This document shows positions 10,543 to 19,050 of a DNA stretch of 64,000 nt, in pieces. The notes beneath the pieces were generated by a model that saw nothing but the letters and a program-made list of their open reading frames with translations, did no database searches and was not told the origin of the DNA. The position numbers were made by a program, and so were the translations under genes. Location of the stretch: NCBI RefSeq assembly GCF_027533845.1, contig NZ_JAPZVN010000001.1, positions 682,001-746,000 of the forward strand, read 5' to 3'. The stretch is from Streptomyces sp. RPT161 (lineage in GTDB: Bacteria > Actinomycetota > Actinomycetes > Streptomycetales > Streptomycetaceae). How positions within the stretch are numbered: the stretch's first letter is position 1; every line of letters starts with the position of its first letter.

Positions 10543-12837
10543 TCAGGATCCGCTCGGGAGGGTCTGAACCGCCTTGCCTCCCCGGTCGCGGGTCTCGGCC
10601 ACCGGAACGCCCAGCGGCCGGGCCAGGCCGACCACGCCCTCGTGCAGCCGTTGCAGATGCCGCAGCACCCGGAACGTCACGGAACCGGGCTTCGGCCCGA
10701 CCGCCTCCGGCCCCTCCAGCATGGAGGCCACGCTCGCGCCGGACTCGACCTCGCTGGTGGCGTTCTCGTCCTCCAGGTGCTCGATGAGCACGTCGATGTT
10801 GCGCCGGATGCGCCGACCGGCCCGCTCAAGCCGCGGGTCGGCGGCGATCCGGGTGCTGCTGGGTACGAGTTCGGCGGTGGCCGCCAGACTGCGCGCGTGG
10901 TACGCGCAGGTCTCCAGCAGTGCCACCAGATAGCGCGCGGTACGGCGGCGCACCCGCAGCGGGGTGATCGGGTGCGTCAACGGCCGGGTGGAGCGCCGCA
11001 GGTTGTCCAGCGCGCTGTCCAACTCCCGTGCCAGGTCCAGCAGATCGGCCGCCGGACCGCCGCTGAGCTGCTCGACCGCGGCCGAGCTGACCTCACCGAG
11101 CTTGTCGAGCACCTCCCGCAACTGCCGGTCGGTGTGGTGGTGCGTGCGTACCGGCAGGACGAACAGCGCGGCGATGATGCCGCACGCGGCGCCCAACGCG
11201 GTCTCCTCGATGCGCAGTTCCAGCACGGCGATGCTGTAGGTGCTCAGCAGCGTGTAGAGCAGGCCGAGCATCGCGGTGAGGAAGAACGACATCAGCACGT
11301 ACGACAGCGGCGCGGTGAAGAACGCGCCGAACACACAGAGCAGTACGAGGGCGAACGCCGTCCAGGTGTGGTGGCCGACCAGTCCGGCGAGCACCACACC
11401 GGCGATCACGCCGATGACCGTGCCCAGCAGCCGCCGGTAGCCCTTCACCAGGATCTCGCCGGTCGAGGAGGTGTTGAGGAAGACCACCCAGCAGGTCAGC
11501 ACCGCCCAGTACCAGCGCTGGCTGGACAGCAGTTCGCCGCCGGCGATGGCCAGCGCCGAGCCGACACCGACCTGGAAGGCCGCCCGGGTGGTGGGCCGTT
11601 GCAGCCCGGCCAGCGTCTCCTCGGGCTCCTCCTCCCGGACGATCGCCACGTCCTCGGCGTCGAACTCCTCGCGGGAACGGGTCGTCTCCGGGCTGTCGTC
11701 CGTCTCGTCCTGCGGGCCGTCCAGTGCCAGCCGTAGGCCCAGCACCGCGCGCGCGGCCTCACCGACGCCGCGGAACGCGTCCTGTACGGCGAGCGAGGCG
11801 CGCGGCAGGTTCTCGTCCTCCCGGTAGTCCAGCAGGCGGTTGCGGATCACGGCGAGGCCGGTGCCGCGGTCGTTCGGGGCGATGCGGGTGATCAGCAGGT
11901 GCAGTCCGGCGAGGTCGCGGCGGAGCCGCCGGGTCGTCTCGTCCTCCACCGGAGCCTTCGCCGGGGCGTCCAGCGCGGGGGCGTCCGGCAGGTGCAGGGT
12001 GAGGGTGTCGGCGCTGTCGAAGTGCCGGGCCTTGAGCAGCAGTACGCCGAGGCGCTCGGCGGCGATCTCGGCGTCGGCGACGCGGCGTTGCAGCAGCGCG
12101 GCGGAGGTGGCGTCGCGGGTGCCGTCCTCCAGCCGCCCCTGGATCATCAGCGCGCACTCGTGCAGGCGGGCCGTCTGCCGCCGCAGGTCGTCAATCGCCT
12201 TGTCCAGCTTGTCCGGTGAGGTCTCCCCCACCAACGCCATCTGTGCTTCCACCACTTGGGCCAGACGCGCCCTGAACGCCCTGCGCAGCCGCTGCAACGT
12301 GGACTCGGGCGTGGCCCGTACCAGGACGAACCGCGCCACCGCCGCGCAGCAGAACGCGGCGAACAGCGTTCCGTACAGCTGCGGCAGCGTGGCGACGCGG
12401 GCGTGCACGAACAGCGAGACGAAGTAGACCTGGAAGCCGATGAGGCCGAGCGAGGTGCCGCGGTCGCCGAACCGGCGTACGTAGACCGCGGCGAAGATCA
12501 ACGCCACGAAGAACAGGTCGCCGATGATGACGTAACGATTCAGCAGGGCGCCGAGGGACATCGCGGCGAACGCGGTGGGCAGGCCCCAGGCGAGGGTGAC
12601 CGCCTGGTCCCTGGGCAGCGGCTCGCTGATCGCGAACGTCGCGACCATGGCCGCCATCGCGCCCGCGACGAGCAGGCTCACCGGGATCTGGAACGCGGCC
12701 AGCACCGCGAGGGTCAGCACGATGGACGCGACGGTGCGGAGTCCGGCCATCAGCCGGATCAGCCCCGGGTCGGACGCGACGAACCGGTCCCACACCTCGT
12801 CCCACGCCTGCCGTACCCGTTGAAGTGCTTCTGCCAT
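10543..12837 (-). CDS. FUSC family membrane transporter-like protein
   Basis: The 764-residue protein has two hydrophobic bundles. The first lies at about residues 30-180 and the second at about 410-560; each is followed by a long soluble helical region. This repeated half-transporter plan, with PxSYVLMSFF-like helices in the second bundle, fits the fusaric acid resistance / aromatic acid exporter superfamily. Such proteins are thought to export aromatic or weak organic acids, but no substrate can be assigned. It lies on its own strand between rocD and a DMT transporter. The 138-base gap to rocD holds no feature I recognise. Confidence 0.8.
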   Translation of the reverse strand: MAEALQRVRQAWDEVWDRFVASDPGLIRLMAGLRTVASIVLTLAVLAAFQIPVSLLVAGAMAAMVATFAISEPLPRDQAVTLAWGLPTAFAAMSLGALLNRYVIIGDLFFVALIFAAVYVRRFGDRGTSLGLIGFQVYFVSLFVHARVATLPQLYGTLFAAFCCAAVARFVLVRATPESTLQRLRRAFRARLAQVVEAQMALVGETSPDKLDKAIDDLRRQTARLHECALMIQGRLEDGTRDATSAALLQRRVADAEIAAERLGVLLLKARHFDSADTLTLHLPDAPALDAPAKAPVEDETTRRLRRDLAGLHLLITRIAPNDRGTGLAVIRNRLLDYREDENLPRASLAVQDAFRGVGEAARAVLGLRLALDGPQDETDDSPETTRSREEFDAEDVAIVREEEPEETLAGLQRPTTRAAFQVGVGSALAIAGGELLSSQRWYWAVLTCWVVFLNTSSTGEILVKGYRRLLGTVIGVIAGVVLAGLVGHHTWTAFALVLLCVFGAFFTAPLSYVLMSFFLTAMLGLLYTLLSTYSIAVLELRIEETALGAACGIIAALFVLPVRTHHHTDRQLREVLDKLGEVSSAAVEQLSGGPAADLLDLARELDSALDNLRRSTRPLTHPITPLRVRRRTARYLVALLETCAYHARSLAATAELVPSSTRIAADPRLERAGRRIRRNIDVLIEHLEDENATSEVESGASVASMLEGPEAVGPKPGSVTFRVLRHLQRLHEGVVGLARPLGVPVAETRDRGGKAVQTLPSGS

Positions 12838-13051
12838 TCCGCCCTCCGCGCGAAGCCCGCCTCGCGCGGACCGCCGACCAGCGATGATCTATCGCGTACA
12901 GCTTCCCACGGCTACCCCCGCAGCTGCGGAAATATCCTTCCGGTAACGGCGGCCTGACGACCGGGCCCGCCGCGGCGGCGGGAGGTGGCGGTGCCGTCAC
13001 CGTGGCAGGCGCCGCCCGGCAGGCCCTCGGGCGCCGCGTAGAGTCCAGTGC

Positions 13052-13930
13052 GTGGTTCTGGGATTGTTGTGTGCGCTGGGGGCGGCGGTCTGCTTCGGCA
13101 CCGCCTCCGTTTTTCAGGCTGTCGCGGCGCGGCGGGCCGCTACCGGGGAGGACTCCGCGGGGGTGGACCCCCGCCTGCTGGTGCGCGCGTTGCGGCAGTG
13201 GTGGTACGTGGTCGGGCTGGCGTTGGACGGCGCGGGGTTCGGACTGGAGCTGGTCGCCCTCCGTACCGTGCCGATCTACGCGGTCGGTGCCGCGCTGGCG
13301 GCAAGCCTCGCGGTGACCGCGGTGGTCGCCTCCCGGCTGCTCAGGGCACGCCTCGGCAAGGCCGAGTGGGGCGCCGTAGCCACCGTCTGCCTGGGCCTCG
13401 GCCTGCTGGCCGCCGCCTCCGGCGCGGAAGGGCACAGCTCCGGCAGCCCGGAACTGCGCTGGGGCGTGCTCGGCGCGGCGGCGCTCGTACTGCTGGCGGG
13501 CCTGGCCGCCGGATGGCTGCCGGAACGCGTGCGGGCCGCCGCACTCGGCCTCGGCGCGGGCTTCGGCTTCGGCGTGGTGACCGTGGCGGTGCGGCTGGTG
13601 CCGGACTTCGACATCATGGACATGCTCACGAACCCTGCGACCTACGCGGTGCTGCTCGGCGGAGCCTCGGCGTTCATGCTGCTGACCACCGCGCTCCAGC
13701 GCGGTTCCGTGACGGTCGCGACGGCGGGCATGGTGATCGGCGAGACGATCGGCCCGGCGCTGGTCGGCGTGCTCGCCCTGGGCGACCGCACCCGGGCGGG
13801 CCTGGGCGGCCTGGCCGTGGCGGGCTACGCGCTCGCCGTGCTCGGCGCGCTCGCACTGGCCCGCTTCGGCGAAGGCGGCGCGGAACCAGCGGCCGATACG
13901 TCGGCGACGAAGGTCGGCGCGGAATCCTGA
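13052..13930 (+). CDS. DMT superfamily (EamA-like) transporter
   Basis: The 292-residue protein is almost entirely hydrophobic, with about nine or ten predicted membrane segments in two similar halves, as in EamA/DMT permeases. VLGLLCALGAAVCFGTASVFQAVAAR at the start is typical of this fold. A short polar tail rich in Glu and Ala ends it. Substrate is unknown; DMT members export small metabolites. The GTG at 13052 is the only reasonable start near the first helix, and no good ribosome site precedes it. A hairpin terminator follows 60 bases after the stop. Confidence 0.78.
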   Translation: MVLGLLCALGAAVCFGTASVFQAVAARRAATGEDSAGVDPRLLVRALRQWWYVVGLALDGAGFGLELVALRTVPIYAVGAALAASLAVTAVVASRLLRARLGKAEWGAVATVCLGLGLLAAASGAEGHSSGSPELRWGVLGAAALVLLAGLAAGWLPERVRAAALGLGAGFGFGVVTVAVRLVPDFDIMDMLTNPATYAVLLGGASAFMLLTTALQRGSVTVATAGMVIGETIGPALVGVLALGDRTRAGLGGLAVAGYALAVLGALALARFGEGGAEPAADTSATKVGAES

Positions 13931-13989
13931 GACGGCCCGTCGAGCACTACCGCCAGTAACCAACAGACAGAACACAGACAACGTCCGCG

Positions 13990-14032
13990 GTCGCGGCCCC
14001 GAATCCCCTGGCCTGGGGTTCGGGGCCGCGAC
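13990..14032 (+). terminator. Terminator after the DMT transporter
   Basis: An 18-bp stem with a single bulged T (13990-14008 against 14015-14032) and a 6-base loop lies about 60 bases after the transporter stop. Confidence 0.8.
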
Positions 14033-14231
14033 TGCGTTCGTCACAGCCTGCGACTACTCCCCTTCATTTCACGGATATTGACGGAGAGTCATTGCCTCGC
14101 GGTGTTCGGGTGCTGTAGTAATTCCCCGCGCGGGGCGGCGAGTTGGTCCGCCCGGCACAGGTACGCGTCGCACGCCGTTTCCTGCCGTTTGGCGTGCGCG
14201 TGTCTTCCCCCACGCCCGAAAGAGTCCTTCC
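14033..14231 (+). other. Intergenic region upstream of the protease pair
   Basis: These 199 bases precede the papain-like protease gene and must hold its promoter. The first third is AT-richer than its surroundings (14050-14090). I see no clear operator repeat or structured leader. Confidence 0.4.
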
Positions 14232-15077
14232 ATGCACGCTTCCCGCTTCTCCCTGCCGGGCAGAGCATTGGCGGCGGTCGCGGCATCCGCGCTCGCCGCC
14301 GTACTTCTGCTCAGCGGCGGCGGCCGCGCCCAGGCCGATTCCCCGACCGGTACCGTCGTCGGCGGCCAGGGCAATTACCGCACCATCAACGAACGCCAGG
14401 CGCCGCGCCTTTCCGCGCAGATAGTCGGTCAGGCCACCGTGGGCGGCACCGTCTCCATGACCTGCCAGGTACAGGGCGACACGGTGGAGAACGACGCCCG
14501 CTGGATCTGGTCCGCACCGGGATCCTTCTACATAGCCGACGCGTTCATCTCGGAGAACACCGACAGCCTGCCCGTCTGCTCGTCGCGGCCCGACGTGCGG
14601 GTCACCCTGAACATCGCGATGCAGAAGCAGGTCCAGGACGAGTGGTGCTGGGACGCCTCCGGCCTGACCATCGCGGACTACTGGGGCTACACCCAGTACA
14701 GCCAGAACGACTTCTGCCGCCTGGCCGCCCAGAACGGCAACCTCAGTTGCGATGACCAGCCGGCGACGCTGGACGACATGGCCAACGCCTGGTCCAACAT
14801 GGGTTTCACCAGCACCGGTTACGACCTCTACCGCAGTGCCTCCTTCTCCGAAACCGGCAAGGAGATAACCAGCGGACGGCCGTTCGCCGTCCGTATCGGC
14901 TGGCGTTCCGGCGGTGGCCACATGAACGTCGTCTACGGATACGACCCGTCGTCGCAAATGATCGCGGTCGGCGATCCCTGGCCGTCCACCCAGACCTACA
15001 CGTGGTGGAACTACAACGACTACGTGAGCAACTCGTCGTTCCAGTGGACTCATTCCCGTGTCGGGATCTACAGCTAA
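14232..15077 (+). CDS. Secreted papain-like cysteine protease
   Basis: The 281-residue product begins with a signal peptide (hydrophobic core residues 11-28, cleavage after AQA about residue 35). An SH3b-like stretch follows (about 45-116, with Cys78 and Cys116 possibly paired). The C-terminal half has the papain-like features of the C70 family: Gln residues then EWCWDAS with Cys139 as nucleophile, His230 in GGHMNVVYGYD, and GDPW around Asp248. Substrate is unknown. ATG 14232 is the first Met before the signal peptide. The next gene starts 13 bases after the stop, so the two are almost certainly co-transcribed. Confidence 0.78.
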   Translation: MHASRFSLPGRALAAVAASALAAVLLLSGGGRAQADSPTGTVVGGQGNYRTINERQAPRLSAQIVGQATVGGTVSMTCQVQGDTVENDARWIWSAPGSFYIADAFISENTDSLPVCSSRPDVRVTLNIAMQKQVQDEWCWDASGLTIADYWGYTQYSQNDFCRLAAQNGNLSCDDQPATLDDMANAWSNMGFTSTGYDLYRSASFSETGKEITSGRPFAVRIGWRSGGGHMNVVYGYDPSSQMIAVGDPWPSTQTYTWWNYNDYVSNSSFQWTHSRVGIYS

Positions 15078-15090
15078 AGGCGGGCGGCAA

Positions 15091-15948
15091 ATGCGCAACA
15101 GCGACGGTAGTAGAAGAAGAATTCCACGACTGGCCCGCGAGCTGTCCCTCGGTTCACTCTCCGTGACGGCGCTTCTGCTCGCCGTATGCCCCCAGGCCCA
15201 GGCCGCCGACGGCCCCGCGGGCGTTCCGAACTACCAGGGCGCGCGCCAGGTGTTGCGGTCGGCGCGGGTGCACGACACCGTCTCCCGGTTCCTCAGCGCC
15301 ACGGCGAACGTCGGCGCCGACGGCGGCCAGCAGGACGCGCCGATGAACGCGGGAGCGCGCGACAACCAGCAGACGTTCAGCGTCAACGACCCGGTCGCGC
15401 TGTACGAGATCACGCCCGGCTTCGTCACCGGGAAGGCCCGCCCGACCGCGGCGGGTGCGCTGCGGCTGTCGTATCTGGCCGCACTGGTGCGCGGGGCGGG
15501 CGGTCACCAGGCCACCGTGCTGCTGTCCGCCGGGCCCAGGGGCACCGCCTGGCAACTGGCCGGAGTGCGGGACGGCGGCGGTGACATCGGCTACGCCGAC
15601 CAGGCCACGGCGGACTCAACGGTCTTCACGGAGCCGCAGATCCACGCCTGGTACCGCCTCAAGGGCGGCATTGTCCAACCGCTCAACCAGGAGGCGGTCG
15701 CCGCCTTCGGCGGCAAGCGGACGATGTCGCTCGGCGCGTACCAGCAGCTGGTGCACGGCCGGTACGCCGACAAGCTGCCGGGGTCGGCCTACGACCGCAA
15801 GGGCCTCGCCGGGGGCTACGGCCTCGCCGCCCCGGCGCGTCCTTCCACGGGTCCGGATCCGGCGCTGCTGGGCGGCTCGGGCGCGGCCCTGGCACTGGTG
15901 GCGGTGGGCGGCACCGTCGCCGTACGCAGGCGGACCCGGTCCGCCTGA
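15091..15948 (+). CDS. Secreted, C-terminally anchored protein of unknown function
   Basis: I do not recognise this 285-residue protein. It has an N-terminal signal region (SRRRIPRLARELSLG then a hydrophobic stretch, cleavage near AQAAD about residue 40). A soluble domain of about 210 residues follows with no obvious enzyme motif, then a Pro-rich linker. It ends in one hydrophobic helix and an RRRTR stop-transfer tail, so it should sit on the outer face of the membrane. The ATG at 15091 is 13 bases after the protease stop; an in-frame GTG at 15058 would overlap the protease. Tight linkage suggests it works with the protease, perhaps as inhibitor, chaperone or anchor, which is inference. Confidence 0.65.
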   Translation: MRNSDGSRRRIPRLARELSLGSLSVTALLLAVCPQAQAADGPAGVPNYQGARQVLRSARVHDTVSRFLSATANVGADGGQQDAPMNAGARDNQQTFSVNDPVALYEITPGFVTGKARPTAAGALRLSYLAALVRGAGGHQATVLLSAGPRGTAWQLAGVRDGGGDIGYADQATADSTVFTEPQIHAWYRLKGGIVQPLNQEAVAAFGGKRTMSLGAYQQLVHGRYADKLPGSAYDRKGLAGGYGLAAPARPSTGPDPALLGGSGAALALVAVGGTVAVRRRTRSA

Positions 15949-15960
15949 CACCCGGCGTGC

Positions 15961-15991
15961 CCATGTCCCGCCACGGCGCGGCGGGGCATGG
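15961..15991. terminator. Terminator between convergent genes
   Basis: A 12-bp stem with one G-U type mismatch (15961-15972 against 15980-15991) is followed at once by a second GC-rich hairpin. It sits between the end of the protease-partner gene and the end of the AhpD-like gene and could act on both strands. Confidence 0.65.
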
Positions 15992-16014
15992 CCCCCGCCG
16001 CCGTGGGGGCCGGG

Positions 16015-16503
16015 CTACGCGTGGCGGTGGGCCGGCGACAGGCGGGACGCCACACCGATGCGGTTCCAGGCGTTGATGACGATGGCCATGCCCATCACCC
16101 GGCTCAGCTCCTGCTCGTCGAAGACCTTCGCCGCCTCGTCGTAGACCTCGTCGGGGACGCCGTGCTCGCCCAGGTGGGTGACGGCCTCCGTCAGCGCCAG
16201 AGCGGCGCGCTCGCGGGCGGTGAAGAACGGCGTCTCCCGCCAGACCTGCACGCCGAACACCTTCTGCTCCGACATCCCCTGGCTCCGCGCGTCACGGGTG
16301 TGCATGTCGAGGCAGTAAGCACAGCCGTTCAGCTGCGAGGCGCGGATCTTGATCAGTTCCCTGATGTCCGGGTCGAGCCCGTCCGACGCGGCGCGGTCGA
16401 GCGCGACCATCGCCTTGTAGAAGTCGGGCATGAGCTTCGCCAGCGCGATCCGCTGGGTGGGGGCCGGGACCAGGGCTTCTGCGGGGTTCACCGTTGTCGT
16501 CAT
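16015..16503 (-). CDS. AhpD-like carboxymuconolactone decarboxylase family protein
   Basis: The 162-residue protein has the CMD/AhpD core: IRELIKIRASQLNGCAYCLDMHTRDAR, with Cys61, Cys64 and His68 as the redox CxxC and proton-relay residues. Such proteins reduce peroxides or act as thiol oxidoreductases. ATG 16503 starts MTTTVNP; a longer reading from 16539 adds residues that run into the divergent regulator promoter and look non-coding. It is divergent from a MocR regulator, a common arrangement in Streptomyces, so that regulator may control it. Confidence 0.85.
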   Translation of the reverse strand: MTTTVNPAEALVPAPTQRIALAKLMPDFYKAMVALDRAASDGLDPDIRELIKIRASQLNGCAYCLDMHTRDARSQGMSEQKVFGVQVWRETPFFTARERAALALTEAVTHLGEHGVPDEVYDEAAKVFDEQELSRVMGMAIVINAWNRIGVASRLSPAHRHA

Positions 16504-16553
16504 GACATCCACCGTAGGTGCGCACTGGTACGCACGCATGGTCCACTTGTGAT

Positions 16554-18032
16554 GTGTTTGAACGGGCCATTCAACCGCACGGTTCTGACCGGTGTGGCAG
16601 GCAGCATGACAGCGGTACGAGCGATTCAGACCCCTCTGGTCATGGACTTGACCTGCATTTGGAACTTCGCTCTGGCGGTGGGCTGCGCAGCGGCCTGGAA
16701 TCCGCGCTGCGCAACGCGGTACGCGACGGACGCCTCGCGCCGGGCACCAGACTGCCCTCGTCCAGAGCCCTCGCCCGGGACCTCGGCCTGGCCCGCAACA
16801 CCGTCGCCGACGCGTACGGACAGCTGGTCGCCGAAGGGTGGTTGACGGCGCGCCAGGGCTCCGGGACCCGGGTGGCGCCGGGCGCCCGCCCGCAGAAGCC
16901 GGTGTCGACGTCGGTCGCGCTGGCGTTCCCGGGGCTGGCCGCCGGTGACCACCTGCCGTACGACCTGCGGCCCGGCTCGCCCGACCTGTCGTCCTTCCCG
17001 CGCACCGCGTGGGTCGCCGCCACCCGGCAGGCGATGGCCAAGGCGCCGCACGACGCCTTCGGCTACACCGATCCGCGCGGCCGGGTGGAACTGCGGGAGG
17101 CGCTCGCGGAGTACCTCTCCCGGGTGCGGGGGGTACGGGCGAACCCGGACCTGATCCTGGTCTGCACGGGCTATGTGCAGGCCATCGGCCTGCTGGGCAG
17201 GGCGCTCACGGAACTCGGCGGGCGGCGGATCGCCGTGGAGGCGCTGGGGTTCCCCGACACCCGCACCGTGCTGCGGGAGTCCGGTCTCGCCACCGTGGAA
17301 CTGCCGGTGGACGAGTACGGCGCCGATGTCGGCACGCTGTCCTCGCTGGCCGCGGAGGCGGTGCTGCTGACGCCCGCGCACCAGTTCCCCTCCGGCGTGG
17401 CGCTCTCGCCGGAGCGCCGTACGGCGGCGGTGGCGTGGGCGCATGCCAGCGGGGGCGTGGTGGTCGAGGACGACTACGACGGGGAGTTCCGGTACGACCG
17501 GCAGCCGGTCGGAGCGCTCCAGGGGCTTGATCCGGCCAATGTCGTGTATGCGGGGACCGCGAGCAAGAGCCTGGCGCCGGGGGTTCGGCTGGCGTGGCTG
17601 GTGTTGCCCCAGCGGCTCATGGAGCCACTGGTACGGCAGAAGCGGCTCGCCGACCGGCAGTCACCGGTCGTCGATCAGTTGACGTTGGCGGAGCTGATCG
17701 CCGGCGGCGCGTACGACCGGCATGTGCGGCGGATGCGGTCGCGGTACCGGCTGCGGCGGGACCGCCTCGTCACCGCGCTGGCGGCGCGGGCGCCCGGGGT
17801 ACGGGTCTCCGGCATCGCTGCCGGACTGCACGCGGTCATCGAACTGCCTGACGGCTACCCGCCGGAGGCGGACCTCATCAAGCGCGCGGCGCAACTGGGC
17901 CTGGCGGTGACGGGCATGCGGATGTACGGCGCGACGGGCCAGCGCCCCGCGCTGGTCGTGGGATACGGCACCCCGCCGGAACACGCCTTCGCCGGCGCGC
18001 TCGACGCCCTCTGCGCCACGCTGGCGCCGTAG
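16554..18032 (+). CDS. MocR-type regulator (GntR HTH plus aminotransferase fold)
   Basis: The protein (about 492 residues) joins an N-terminal winged helix to a C-terminal fold-type I aminotransferase domain. The helix-turn-helix lies around LPSSRALARDLGLARNTVADAYGQLVAEGWL and the PLP-lysine is expected in GTASKSLAPGVRLAWLVLP. VVEDDYDGEFRYDRQP is the family's PLP-contact segment. This is the MocR/PdxR plan, usually regulating vitamin B6 or amino-compound genes. The start is uncertain: GTG 16554 is the nearest in-frame candidate, there is no clear ribosome site, and homology begins only around LDLHLEL. It is divergent from the AhpD-like gene. Confidence 0.85.
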   Translation: MFERAIQPHGSDRCGRQHDSGTSDSDPSGHGLDLHLELRSGGGLRSGLESALRNAVRDGRLAPGTRLPSSRALARDLGLARNTVADAYGQLVAEGWLTARQGSGTRVAPGARPQKPVSTSVALAFPGLAAGDHLPYDLRPGSPDLSSFPRTAWVAATRQAMAKAPHDAFGYTDPRGRVELREALAEYLSRVRGVRANPDLILVCTGYVQAIGLLGRALTELGGRRIAVEALGFPDTRTVLRESGLATVELPVDEYGADVGTLSSLAAEAVLLTPAHQFPSGVALSPERRTAAVAWAHASGGVVVEDDYDGEFRYDRQPVGALQGLDPANVVYAGTASKSLAPGVRLAWLVLPQRLMEPLVRQKRLADRQSPVVDQLTLAELIAGGAYDRHVRRMRSRYRLRRDRLVTALAARAPGVRVSGIAAGLHAVIELPDGYPPEADLIKRAAQLGLAVTGMRMYGATGQRPALVVGYGTPPEHAFAGALDALCATLAP

Positions 18033-18035
18033 TTT

Positions 18036-18072
18036 CCGCCCGCCCACCCGCGGCAAACGGGTGGGCGGGCGG
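18036..18072. terminator. Bidirectional terminator
   Basis: A 15-bp GC stem (18036-18050 against 18058-18072) with a 7-base loop lies between the convergent MocR regulator and the last gene of the betaine operon. Confidence 0.8.
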
Positions 18073-18078
18073 GAAGAA

Positions 18079-19050
18079 CTACTTGGGCAGCCAGGCCCGC
18101 CAGACGTCCGGATGGGCGTCAACCCACCGCTTCGCCGCCGCCTCCGGCGACAGCTTCTGCTCCGCGATCATCTGCGACACCTCGTTCTGCTCGTCCTTCG
18201 TCCAGTGGAAGTTCTTCAGGAACTGAGCAGCCTTCCCCCCGTGCTTGGCGAAGTTCGCGTTCAGGTACTTCTGCAACGGAGTCGTGGGGTAGGCGCAGTC
18301 GATGTCCGCTGGCGCCTTGGCGCCACAGGCGTCCGTGTACGGCGGGAGTTTCACCTCCACCATCGGCACTTCGTTGAACAGCCACTGCGGCGTGTACCAG
18401 TACGTCAGGAACGGCTTCCTGTCCTTGGCGAACTGCTTGATCTGGGTGATCTGCGCCGCCTCGGAACCGGCGAACACCGGCTGGTAGTTGAGATGGAGGT
18501 TCTTCACCAGCGCCTTGTCGTTGGTGACGTAGGACGGCGAACCGTCAAGCAACTGCCCCTTGTTGCCGCTCTCCGCGGTCCGCATCAGATCCGCGTACTT
18601 GTTGAGGTTCCGCCAGTCGAGGATGTCCGGATACTCGTCGGCGAGATACTTCGGCACCCACCAGCCGATGTGCCCGGTGACCCCCTCGCCCCCGGCGGAG
18701 ACGATGGTCTTCTTCTCCTGGACGTACCGCTTCTCCTGGTCGGGGTGCCCCCAGTCCTCCAGGAGCGCGTCCACGCGGTCCTGGCTGAGCGCGTCCCACG
18801 CGGGCACCTCGTCTACCTGGACGGTGTCCACCCGGTACCCCAGCTCGTGCTCCAGCAGGTACTGGGCGACCGCCACGTTGGCCTGCGAGCCCACCCACGA
18901 CTGCACGGACAGGGTCACCGTCTTCGCACCGGAGGCGTTCGCGTACGGCGAGGTCTGCTTGGTCATGTCGGCCGCACCGCAGCCCGTGGCGGTGACCAGC
19001 ACGCCACCCGCGAGCAGCGCGCCCAGCAACTTCCTACGCATGATCACCAT
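18079..19050 (-). CDS. Glycine betaine/choline ABC transporter substrate-binding lipoprotein
   Basis: The 323-residue product starts [16 protein letters not shown] and has a lipoprotein signal ending TATGCGAAD, with the lipidated Cys at about residue 25. The body fits the OpuAC/ProX family: aromatic-rich stretches such as HIGWWVPKYLADEYPD and YWYTPQWLFNEVPMVEVKLP would form the Trp/Tyr cage for quaternary ammonium solutes. It would bind betaine-type compounds outside the membrane and hand them to the adjacent permease. The ATG shares one base with the permease stop (TGATG), so it is the last gene of the operon. ATG 19041 is an alternative start. Confidence 0.9.
   Translation of the reverse strand: MVIMRRKLLGALLAGGVLVTATGCGAADMTKQTSPYANASGAKTVTLSVQSWVGSQANVAVAQYLLEHELGYRVDTVQVDEVPAWDALSQDRVDALLEDWGHPDQEKRYVQEKKTIVSAGGEGVTGHIGWWVPKYLADEYPDILDWRNLNKYADLMRTAESGNKGQLLDGSPSYVTNDKALVKNLHLNYQPVFAGSEAAQITQIKQFAKDRKPFLTYWYTPQWLFNEVPMVEVKLPPYTDACGAKAPADIDCAYPTTPLQKYLNANFAKHGGKAAQFLKNFHWTKDEQNEVSQMIAEQKLSPEAAAKRWVDAHPDVWRAWLPK

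Noticed and set aside
16518-16700. A frameshift at the start of the MocR regulator
   Set aside because: The lack of a clear start is suspicious, but the frame is open upstream to GTG 16554 and no disrupted motif proves a frameshift.
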